Translations under genes and position numbers: made by a program
Assembly (NCBI GenBank): GCA_033239525.1
Contig: BSYO01000038.1
Span: 7,257,041 to 7,321,040, forward strand
Source: Nepenthes gracilis
Taxonomy: Eukaryota; Streptophyta; Magnoliopsida; Caryophyllales; Nepenthaceae
Reading direction: 5' to 3'
DNA: 64,000 nt
Shown: piece after piece, positions 26,601 through 38,600 of the stretch
Position numbering within the stretch: the first letter of the stretch is position 1
Layout of the letters: each line of letters begins with the position of its first letter
The notes under the pieces: generated by a model
What the model was told of the DNA's origin: nothing
What the model saw: only the letters and a program-made list of their open reading frames with translations
The model's database searches: none

Positions 26601-29600
26601 CGGTGGCAGCAATACATATTTATCTTGTCGAGGCGTCCACATGTAGGATAATCGTTCAAATGGTTTAAATAGCTTCCAGAGATTTGTCGTTGAAGAATAT
26701 GCCCATAAACCATCATGTTCAAAAGCAAATAAATATCCATCAGCTGGAAATTTCGTTGGATTAAGTCCGCATTCGAAGATAATACCATGTCCATAATCCG
26801 GCGCAACTTTATATTGGATAAGTTGTTGTAAGTTTCTGTATGATGGGGACAGTTCGCCACGTTTGTAGAACAGGATTGATGACATAAAGAAAATTCGGAG
26901 CAAGTGTAGTAATGGGTAAACAGAGAAATAGGCCATTGTTGCAAGTTAATACTTGAAGAAAGTGATCATAGATGAAGTCAAGGGCAAGGGGATGTAATAT
27001 CGGGTCAGCAATAAAGATAAATTGCCATGTGGAGCCGTATTTACATTGAAGATAGTATCCTTCATCATCCTTTTCACAAACATGATAGAAATGATGTTGA
27101 ATGAAAGCAGTGTTTGATAGAAATTGAAGACAGGATTTTGATATAGAGGTAAATTTAAGAAGAGTTTTGACAGGAAGCCAAGAAAATAATTCAAATAAAT
27201 GGTCATATGTAAAAAGAAGAGAAGAAGACTCAGGTTTAGGTGGTGTCATGCTTGCCTTGTAGAAATTCTCTTGTTAAGAAATCGGGTAAAGAATTTGAAG
27301 TCTCTTTGATAAATTCAATATCAAAATCAAAGACAGATAAAATTGCTTGCCATCGAGTAAATATTTGCTTGGAGACAAGATTTTCGACATCTTTTTGTAA
27401 AACATCTTTTGCAGCTTTGCAATCAATTCGTAGTAAAAACTTCTTATTGTATAAATCATCTTGAAATTTAGATATGAATAAAACAATGGATAAAATTTCT
27501 TTTTTGATGGTGAAATAATTCTTTTGTTGTCCAAACCAAATGCCAGAATGAAATCGAATAATTTGAGGTTGGGCTGTTTCTAATTTTTATTTTAATATAC
27601 CACCATATCATAAGTCAGATACATCAGTTTCGATAATAAGTAGAGCTTTAGGATGTGGGATACCTAGGCATGGTAAATACTGAACTTGTTGTTTTAATTG
27701 TCTAACAATATTCGTATGTTCATCCTTCCAGACAGGAGGATTCTTTTGAATATGTTGATATAACGGCTTACATGTTTGCCTTAATTTTGGTATGAATTCT
27801 GCAATATAATTTAAACAACCTAGAAATCGTTGTAATTGAGTTTTATCTTTGATTTCATAAGGAAATTTAGCGAATTTGATTGATCTTTGAATAGGCGTTA
27901 TCGAATGTTGATAAATATTAAAGCCTAAAAAAACTTATTTTCGTCTGAAATAGTTTGTTTTTAGGTAAAGATACAATTAATCCATTTTGTTTAATAATGT
28001 TTAACAATTGATAAAAATGTTTAAAATATTGATCAATAGAATTAGAGAATACAAGTACATCATCAATGTAAACAATATTAAACTCTGTATATGGATTAAA
28101 TATTTAATTCATGATATTTTGAAATTTAGATGGAGCATTTTTTAATCCAAAGGGCATAACATTTCATTCATAGTGACCAAATGGTACTGTAAAAGCTGTT
28201 TTATAACAATCTCTTTCTTGGACTTGTATTTGCCAAAATCTAGATTTCATATCAAATTTAGAGAAAATGTTTGCATTGTGCAATCTATTAATTAAGTTAC
28301 GTTTATTAGGTATAGGATACCGAATCCATTGGAGTGCCTTGTTTAAGGGTTTGTAATTTATAACTAATCGAGGTACTCCTCTTTCCTTTTCAGCATTATT
28401 CATGACGTAAAAGGCAGAATAACTCTAAGGTGATTTAGATGTTCGAATTAACTTTTCATCAAGAAGATCTTGAATCTCCTTCTTGCAATATTCTAGCTAT
28501 TCTTGATTCATTTGAATTGGTCGTGCTTTGGTCGGAATTTTACTTTTATGAAAGTCTGGTTCATATGGTAAAGAGACCTGATGTTGCTTTCGATTCCAAA
28601 AAGCGGTAGGTAGAGTAGAACATACTTATTTTTCAAATCGCTGGAGTAGATTAGCAATTTTTGTTTGTACAATAGCTTGTTTCAATTCTTTTTTGATATT
28701 GTTTGTCTGTATTTCTTCTTGTAAATAATTAATTTATTTTTATTTTTTATTTTGAGATTTATTTGTTTAGAAATCGTCATTTCTTGTAATTCTTATATTT
28801 TTTTTGTTTAATAGGATGTAAAAATTGGAATAGAATAGGAATTTCTAGAATATTGGTAAAAATACCTTCAGCAGAGGCCATAAAAGGAATATATTTGTGT
28901 AAAAAATGGTGTGGCGAGAATAACATCTTGTTGTAAATCTTTTACCAATACAAATGTTGATTTAAAACAGTAGCATTGGTTGCAAATCGCTACACGTGTT
29001 AATTTATATTTTATGTTTAACTTTGATCCACTGGCTGTATTGTAATTTTTCGTTGTCTTTTGATAGTATTTTGTAGGAATTAATCCTTCTTGAATACAAT
29101 TTTGATCTGCACCCGTGTCTAGTAAGGCTATTATTTTTAGATAATATTCTTGATTAATTACTAAGGTAATAGGGCAGTACCACTTTTGAAAATTTAATTT
29201 TTGGAATGAGTTGTAAATATTCAGTTTGATCCATAGATTGTATTTCATAATTATGATTAGATTCTTTTTCAGTATTTTGCTTAGATTCTAGAATAGCGAG
29301 ACATGTGTTCAAATATAATTCACTAAACTTGATTTCTCGTAAAATATCTTTTAATTCTTTTATTTCAGTTTTTATTTATTTAATTTCTCGTTATAGATTA
29401 CTAGTTGTTACTTGCTAAAACAAAGAAGGTGAACAATACTTATTAAATAGTTTTTTTAATTTGAATTCTTCTGGTTCTTTTGGTATAGTAATAACTAAAT
29501 CCTTTAACTTTTATAAACATTGTCTTCTCAGCTCTGGGTCCTCAATTTTATCAATCATTTTATGTAAATATTCCGTTTTATTACTTGATCTTAACATATT

Positions 29601-32600
29601 AAGTTGAAATTTATAATTACATAATTGTTTATGAGCAATCTTTTCTTTTTCTTCAGATTCTGATTCAGAGAAGGTTTCAGTTGATTCATTAATATCTTCA
29701 TTAATATTAGCCGCTTCATAATCAGAAACATAGTCATTTTCAGATTCATTATCACTTAATAATAGAGCAGTTAACTTATCGCTTAATTGTGGATCATCTT
29801 TAAATATTTCATTAATTTTCTTTTTTACTCTACACTGATTTGCCATATGGCCAAGTCGTTTACATTTCCAACAGACAGTTTTAAAATGCTAAGACTGATA
29901 AAAAGTTTTAGATTGATTATTTGATTTTTTAACAGTTCGTTTCTTATGCGGGGTATAAGAATTAGATTGATACGGTTTCTTAGACATATACTTAGGTTTT
30001 TGTTGGGAAGGTGCTTTGAGTTTTTCAATACCATACTGATAACAAAAAGTTCCTAATTGAGCCTTAAATTGTTTTTTATTATTTTGAAGTTTTGTTTGTT
30101 CTTTATGTTCTTGACATAGTTGTAGTCCTTCCGTTTTTATGAAGGCAAATAATTAACCATAGGTCATTTGATTCCATTGAATGGCTCGACCTCCTCCTAA
30201 CTCAGTGAGTTTGGTTATAACTTGTTTAGCAAAGAGAGAAGGAAGACCAATAACAAATCGTTCTTTCCAGAATGATTCATTACAGTCTTGTCTTCTAAAG
30301 ATATGCGTAAGAACATGTCTTTATACCAACGAAAGTCTTGAAGGATAGGACATCGAAGATTCGTCAGGATTACATGAGAGCTTAAATAGTCATCTTCAAT
30401 GTTTCCTAGAAAGGCTTGACTAATAGTAATAATCAGAATTTCTAAGGAATTTGGTCTCTGAACAAACTGAATTTCTCCATTTGGTCCTTCTTGTTAAACG
30501 GATTCAGTATGATTTAAAATATAATTTCTTTCATTAGCATTTAAAGCATTTTTTCACCAATATTTCAAAGTTCCAGTAAAACCGATTACTAGTAATTTCG
30601 TAGCATTAGGTTCAGTCACTGTTGTATTACAAACACGATAAGTAGAAGTAGTAATTTCCATGTCATGTAATAAACATATAATCTCATATTCAGATTTTCC
30701 ATCAATATTCCATTGATGTATATTATTTGCATCATAAATTCGTGGAGAATATTGATATCTCTCTTCATATTGTATATCCGGTGGTGTTGGTCGTGGATAA
30801 TAATTTTTTGTAAAAGAGTTGGGCATATTCCTTACTCTATTGATCTCTTGGCCAATTTCTTCATTTTTAAGTAAATGTGTATCAATAGTTTGAATAGCCA
30901 GGGTTTCAGATATTTTAGACGGATCTACAAGTTCGTCACTTTCAGACTGATCGATAAGTTTAATATTTTCAGTAGCTTCATCAGAAGACGAAGTTATAGA
31001 GTCTTCTAGATTTTCCTTTTCAGAATTCCTAGAGTTATCATCTTTATCAGATTCATTAGAAGATTGAGTATTTTTAAGATCACTCGTACGAATAAATATT
31101 TCTTTAGTTACAATAATATTTTCATTTAACATAGGTTGTTCTTTTGGTGATCCTAATAACATTTTATTTTTTTGTTATTTACCTTCTGTCTTTATAGATT
31201 TAACTTGCCTAAATTCCTTGATTTTTTTTTCTTGAATAAAAGGTAGGAACCACTCAAAGAATGGAAGATTCTTTCGTTCTTTTATCATTGTTTCTTTCCA
31301 TGATAATCGATACTCTTCCAATTCATTTTTAGAAAAGTTCTTAAAATACTAATCTCGAACATATTTATTTTTATCAAGCATAAATTCTTTTCGAAGTGAT
31401 TCTATATCTGGGACGAATTCTTGCTTAGGGTAAAAGCTAGGTATAAAGATTGACTCTCTAGAGTTTATTGACATACTAAAAGTTGAAATATCTCCCAGAT
31501 TAGTTCACTTAACCAGGTTGTTATAGTTTAATTTCTTTACTACTTAATACATAATTTTCTCAATACGGTTCTACAGACACAATTCTTCACACACTTTTGT
31601 AGAGTCAGTTGATGGGACCACCCCCGGGACCACCCAATTTCACTATTGATTTTTACGGGTTGACCAACGGTTAAACGGGCTAAACCAACGTTGTTCCGAT
31701 TCGATACAAGTGTACGCAAATTTATCGTGTATGCAGAAATATGCAGATAGATTATGCAAAAGTAATGTCGAAATCAAAAGCAATGCAAATTTATCATGAG
31801 CAATGCAGATATATCTCGTGATCCGAATGCACCAATATGGGATTTACCTGATGATTAAGCCTATAAAATTAGAACTGGATTACTTTATAGAAATATTGAA
31901 AAGAAAATATCTAATCAATGTAGTATCGAACAAATGAGTTATGATATGCAATATGAAAAAATGTACGGTAAATGGCAGAAAAAATATCCTAAACTCATTA
32001 ATTCTAAATTCATTCCTGATATAAATATGTTAAGAAAAGAGTTCATGTCTGATTAAAAACAAAATATTAGGGATTGGTACTTTAAAACATATAATAAAGT
32101 ACAACTTGAAAAATTTAGAATACTATGGAAACAACAAATGATGTTATTAAGAAGAAATTTATCGTTTTTCGAATGATTTCTTCCGTATATCTAGAATACT
32201 ATTCAACCATCTCGAAATACGAAAAATATTAATGTCAAAACTAGAACTACTACTACATGGAATACAACTAATGGACAATAAGTTACATCAGTCCATCCTC
32301 CTCTTACAGGTTTAAAATTAAATATTGATAATAAAACTATCACTGCAGCTCCATTTAAAAAAGGTGTTGACAGAGAAAATGAAAGTGATACAACATTAGA
32401 AGATATGAAAAAGGTGTATGAACAAAATAATTATTTGTCTCAAATATTCCATACGGTTGCTCAGTAAGTGGATAGAATTGAACATACTTTACAAACGAAA
32501 GTAGGAAATCCATATCAATTTCCACATAGTATAGCCCCTTTACCAAGTTCTCCTTTGCCTACTATTACTGATGTTTAATTTCCACCAAAACGTTCGGATA

Positions 32601-35600
32601 TATTATTAGAACAAATTACGAAACGTTTAAATGAATTACCATCAACGTCGCCTACGCCTAAAGCATCATATCTTAAAACAGTTCAAACATTGGATTATCA
32701 ACAATCTAAAATATTAACTAGAAAACTTAGTTATAAAAATCAAAAATTAAATAACAAATTATCTAAAATCCAATTTGTTAAGAAAAAATATAAAAATAAA
32801 AAGGTTCAAACTGTAGAAAAACGAAAGAAGAAGAAAAGGAGAAAGAAAAAACATAATTTAGTGGGAGCTCCACCTTCTCTCTTAAAATCTACTAAACCCA
32901 CCAAACAAGTGTCATTATTAAAGCTTAATTTAGTACACTCTCCATCACTTTCTTCTCTTTCACTACAAAATATAGTGGAATTACCACTTTCACCTAACAC
33001 TAGCCTTTTAGAACCTCCACTATCAAAAGATAACCTAGTGGAATTTAAACATGACTCACTTTCCCTATCATCTCCACTAACTCCTAATGGAATCATTATT
33101 ACACCTACTACATCTAGTACTAAGTATATTTCTACGGCAACAAATACCATCTATATGGCAACAGATACAAATGATTTAGAACCAATACCCTTACGTACTA
33201 AAAAACGACGACCTATAAATAAAAATTTATCAATCGAATTACCTGATAATATACCGTCTAGAGAAAAGACGTTATCTTACGAAAGATCTTCTATTCGTAA
33301 CACAACCATATCAATCTTAAAACAACCGTTTGTTTTCTACATTCATATAACATCTAACGAAGTACGAATACAAAACCAATCTTTTGTCCTTCGTATAACA
33401 AAGGGCTTATCTATCTTTAATCATTAACCTCGACCAGTTGAAGAAACTTCGTTTCTACTTAATACTCCTAATCCTCCTAGAGATTTATCTTTTATTTTAA
33501 CTTTTAATGATGAACCAAAGGATTCATCTATCTATCCAATATATCAAGTTACCCTCAATTCTCCATCTTTATACAATCAATCAATCATCTTATTCAATAC
33601 GCTTATCAAGGAAGATCAACCAACTCCTAGTCTATTTCTCGGACAATTATTCTTTCATGATCCCTTTCTTGATCCTTTCGATCATTTCCATCCTTGTTCT
33701 CCCGTATTCAAACACGATGTGTTTGGGGGGGGTATAGGGTCTGACTTTTATTACTTTAACTTTACTTCTAACTTTACTAGTTCTAATTATCATTCTAAAC
33801 ATAATCTAACTCCACGTCTGCATTTAATTCTTTTGGATTAACGTTATCAGTTCTTGACTATAGGAAATTTCGAATATTATTATTTAAAAAATCTATATGC
33901 AAATTAATATTTGATTTCCTTGTTCCTCTTTACGTAGCACAATCATACTTAGAAACTTGTATTCAAATAACTCTTCAAGATAATATCAAGCAATCTAGCA
34001 AGTTTATAAAATTAGCTCTACCCAGTATTTGGAACGAGAAACTACTAAGAAGAGTAGCAAATAACTTACGCCTTATACAAGAAAGAAATAGATATATTAA
34101 GTATAAGAACTTTCAATATCGAAAGAAAAAGGATACTGATTACGTTTCAATTCAAACTCAAAATAGCTGTCAAAATATTAGCAGAAAATATTAACAATAT
34201 TCAAATTAGAAAAATCTATTTGAATGGTCTAATCGAATTTTAGGAATTAATAGAAAATGCTATAATAAAAGGGATAGTATACGCTATAGTACCACATACG
34301 CAGATTTATACTATACTCATGGTATACATATTTTCTATATACAAATTTTATTCTTATATCAACATTTTTATAAACAAATTTATATAAAACAAAACATATT
34401 CAAAGCATGTTTTCATCTATCATCAATATTTATTTTTGGACAAATTTATTTTACAAATTCATAAAAGCGAGTTTTAATAATGATTTATTAAGTTTTACGC
34501 CTTCATATAGGACCAGTATGCCTCCTTAAAAAGACAAAGGTAAGCAAGTATAACCTCCTTCTACTCCAGCCAAACAAACTGCTCGTGACTATTCCATGAC
34601 ACCTCCACAAATTATACCCACTACTCATCAAACTTCAGCCTCTTCATCTTCTTCCTCTCAACTGTCTAATTATTTTATCAAACCTATCAAACAACATATT
34701 ACCATGACAGTTTATACAAACCTTTATCTCTACAAGAATTACTTAATGTTACGAATCGTATGTTTCAGCCTGATCGTCTTTATCCAATAGCCGAACTTTT
34801 AAAACACAACAATTCTATGAACTAATCCTTGTTGACTCGGATTCAATAGAACTCGAGCATCATAGGAATTATCATGATAATTCTATTAGTTATTCTATTT
34901 GCAAAATTAAAAAGATTCGACCACGTCAAGATATTGCTCTTAATCCTTTAGACATCAAACCATTTTCTGTCAATTATCAACCCATGGGATATAATTATTA
35001 AGATTATAAGGATACTTGGTATAATGCATTCTTTCTTCGCTCTTACAGTCATTCTTGGTTTTTTAAATTTGATCAAAATTGCCCTAAACAGATTCCTTTT
35101 TGGTTCACGGAATGGTGGCTTTATTTTGGACCTTGTCTTAACATCTATCCCGCTCCTATCAATGAAGCACGCCTCTATTATGAGACACTCACACCCGAAA
35201 TATTTCTTGATCATCGTAAAATTTCTTTTCATATTGATTATGCGATCTCATGGATAATGTATTGGGCTTTCAATTGTCGATCAATGTATCTGGATGCACC
35301 ATTATCTATTGTTAGAGATTTTAAAGTAAAATGGTGGGATAAATTTGATTTTACGGCCATTACTCCTCAAAATATTCAGAAAGATCTTCAGGCTAAGAAA
35401 TCATTTTATCAAGATCTTAAGCAATTATCACCGACAATATCTCGTTACGGAGATCCTACGGTGGATAGCATCTATCATCAAATTTTCACGAAAAAAGCAC
35501 CAGCTGTATAGATTCCAAAGACTTCTCCAACACCATCTGTACATTCTTGTCGATCTCAAAGAATTTCTCATCCACGATCTTCGGTTCAAATTCACAATGA

Positions 35601-38600
35601 CATTAACGATATGCTTCAACACATTCGAGAATCACAAGACAGAGTACAAGCTAGAGTTACTAATATAAAATCTTTATTACAAAAGTAACGACGAAGTTGG
35701 GCCTCTATCGCTGATGAAGAAGGCTTAGCAGCAGCTGAAGCCGCTCTCGCTAAAGAAATGGCTAATGCTGAAGTAGAAAAGGTTGGCTCATCCTCATCAT
35801 CTACACCACCGGCCAGCCCATTTCCTTTTGACCCAACAAAGGATCCAGGCGGACATGCACAAGATCCATTTGATCTTTGAGCCCATGATTTGTAAAAAAA
35901 AATATATTTTTTCCTAACAAGTTTATGTGCAGGTACATCCAGTAAAAGAAGTGCTTGATGGCTCCTCCCATTATCATTCCCCACTTCAACAATTTCCGAT
36001 AAAAATGAATAGTAATTACCGACCCATTACTATTCACAAAAGTATGAAGTGACGCAAAACAAACTCCACTTTCTCAAAAGCCAAGAAGAGATGTTTAACA
36101 AACTTAAAGAATCAAAGTGACATAAAGTATCGACAAGACATTTACTAAACAAAAGTAGATGTTTCATCAACGGTTCTAATCGATTTTTCATTAACGGCTT
36201 TGATCAATTCCTCACATCTATATAAGGCCATCCAAGATTGAAGATAAGGCAGAGCGAACTTAAGAGCTGAGACGCCACATTCTCAGAGCAATAGCAACCC
36301 AGAGAGAAGCAAGAAGAGTCGCTCTTTCTCTTCTCTCATCAACCCTAATTAAACTTTGTAAATAGCCCTTGTAAATATCCTAGTTTTCCTTCTACCTTAT
36401 CCTTGTATTTACCATCATGTGTTTGTATCTTTGTTTTCTTTCAAGTGTTGTTGTGAGGTTTGTCTGAGTGTTACCTCTGTCTACTATGTACTGAAATCTT
36501 GTATGGTTTTCATTCAATTAAAGCTTTGAATGTTTTCTGAACTGCTGGTATAATCTCTTCTCTCTTTGATTTAATGTATATTTTGAAATTTTGAATGAAA
36601 AGAACCTGCGTAGTCCTAATTGGTATCAAAGACAAGTGCCTCGGTTTCTTGTGTCTGGGGAGGGTATAGGTGACACTGTTCTCTTCGGGATTGTTCTTGT
36701 TTGATTTCGGCATTTCTTTTGCATAATCTATCTGCATATTTTTGCATGCACGATAAATTCGTATAGTTTGAGGCCTGTAGTTTGAAAGAAGTGAAAGCAT
36801 TTATATAGTTTTGTTTAATTTGTTTTGTGCTTGTTTTGTTAAATAATTTGAAAACAAAATTTGGTTTAGTATTGTTTTGTTAGCCTTTCACCCTAATAAA
36901 AATTGTGCGTAAGGCTAAGGATAATACAAGATTAGCTCGCACTATAGGAAAATCTATAGTAACTCTGTTGAATGATCATCATATCAATTCAGAAGAAATA
37001 CAAACAACTAGACACCACAACCGACATTTAAATTGGATCGGCAGTGGCTTGATGTCATAAACTAGTGGACAAGAACTGTGAGGAATAAAATCAAATCCTT
37101 GACCCAAGAGCTGCACAAAAGCCACATCTACAAGAATTTACAGTCCATATACAAAATCATTTTCATCAAGTTCACATGATACTAACAAGATACTAACAAG
37201 AACTGCAAAAATTAACAAAAAATTAACCTTTTTACTGCATTCCTAGAAACACAGAACCAAGAAAGCTCTCTGTTATGCACTATGATCCCCGCTCTTCTTT
37301 GAGTGCTTGTGAGAATTTGATGCCTTGTTTTGGACCAGTAGCAAAGGATCTCCTTTCTAGGTTCTTGATCTGAAATACATATCCATTTTGCACTGCCATG
37401 CTTGAAAAACTATGATCCCAAACACCTTGTGATGCAGGACAGGAAGGAGGAAGGCAAGGAAAGAAAGGAAGAGGAAAGAAAGCAGAAAAGGAATTAGTAA
37501 GGAGGGGAGAAATTACATATTAACTGGAATAAACGTACTCAATGAGTACCATTAAAAATCCCATTATTGAAGCATTTATATAAATACTGAATGCAATTTA
37601 AACTAGGAATATACTGTAATGAGGACTATAAGATGATGAACAAAGTAAAAACTAATTCTAAATAAACCTAGCCAAATTGGTTTTAATTTCCCAAATCTGT
37701 AAAGTTGTATTTTTTGTAATACTAGTCAGGGCATCTGAATCAGTATCTTTGATAAGTTTTTTTTTGCTTGCCCTGAAACTCATGCCATTCCTGCAACACT
37801 GCTGATAAAATGCTCCCAATTGTGAGGCACAGCTAAGCTTCCAGTAAACTTTTGACAGGACAATTGTTTGGCCACCTAGAAAATGGATGTAATTTCAACG
37901 AGCAGAGAGGAGAAGATGGAAATAGAAGTGGAGAGAAAGAAAGAGTTGATAAAAGGGCTGGATGGTTATAGGAAAAAAATCAGAAGGCGTGAGACACATG
38001 AGATTTAAATAATGATTAAAGAAATTGGACAGATGGGACAGAATATAAATGATATTCTCTCTGTCATCTTTTTTTCTGGACGAAACCTGATTTTTGTTTT
38101 GGTGTGTAAAAGCAAATGTTATTCTTATGTTTCCATAGAGATGAGCATTGTCAGATTAGAAATTAAAACAATTTCCAAACACTACCTTTAGGACCGATTT
38201 TATAAATTTTGTGTATTCAAGTATAAAATTGAAAAGAAAAGTGAAACTAGATAGCACGTAGGTTTCCAATTTGTTTTATTTTATCTTACTTTTTATTGTG
38301 GGATAGCAGCCTTCACTGGTAAACCAACATCCAGATTGGGAGGGGCATCTATATATATTGAGCATTTTCACTCCTCATCACTTGCAAACTTTTTCATCAA
38401 ACTGCGTGGGCAACTATAGCAATGTATGTTTGTAATCATTGTTAACTAGGTAGGGAAGGTGTTTTTCAAGACTTCCATACATTGGTGTATGTTTGTGATT
38501 GCTCCAGATGAAAAGAAGCAAAAGAATGAGCAATTACTGAAGCTCCTCCGCTAAAAAATATGATGAGATAAAAAAATAGTCCTAGTATTTGTAGAATAGG

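Larger units (their letters stand above)
25262..31780 (-). mobile_element. Endogenous pararetrovirus unit A (Caulimoviridae): capsid, PR, RT, RNase H, F-box
   Basis: On the minus strand the order is leader (31775 to about 31550), N-terminal and capsid region (31540-29850), CCHC knuckle (about 29880-29835), aspartic protease (about 29250-28870), RT (about 28560-28000), RNase H (about 27700-27236), F-box ORF (27249 to about 26500 or beyond), then the regulatory region (26110-25262). That is nearly one genome length (6.5 kb), from just after the primer-binding site to just before it. There is no integrase, and PR-RT-RH order, a capsid ending in a CCHC knuckle and a TATATAAGG promoter are Caulimoviridae traits. 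Multiple stops and frameshifts make it defective. Genus is unresolved; florendovirus-, petuvirus- or tungrovirus-like are all possible. Confidence 0.85.
31790..37015 (+). mobile_element. Endogenous pararetrovirus unit B: N-terminal domain, Lys-rich region, Trp-rich ORF, promoter
   Basis: Plus-strand unit, opposite to unit A. It opens inside an ORF (31800), continues through a Lys/Ser-rich region to about 33430 and a broken stretch to about 34200. A second ORF (about 34510-35880) has a Trp-rich domain, then come the shared regulatory region (35890-36607), the primer-binding site (36621) and the start of another viral leader and ORF (to about 37015). No protease, RT or RNase H is present, and the space between its ORFs is too short to hold them. 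It could be the second component of a bipartite virus, or an internally deleted derivative. All ORFs are broken. Confidence 0.75.

Noticed and set aside
32806..33150. 114-codon minus-strand ORF opposite the unit B Lys-rich region
   Set aside because: It is the complement of the basic stretch and has a Phe-run end; the plus frame continues the viral ORF.
33770..34200. Possible movement protein in unit B
   Set aside because: The stretch contains RKFRILLFKKS and RNRYIKYKNFQYRKKK but no 30K-family motif I could recognise, so no function is assigned.
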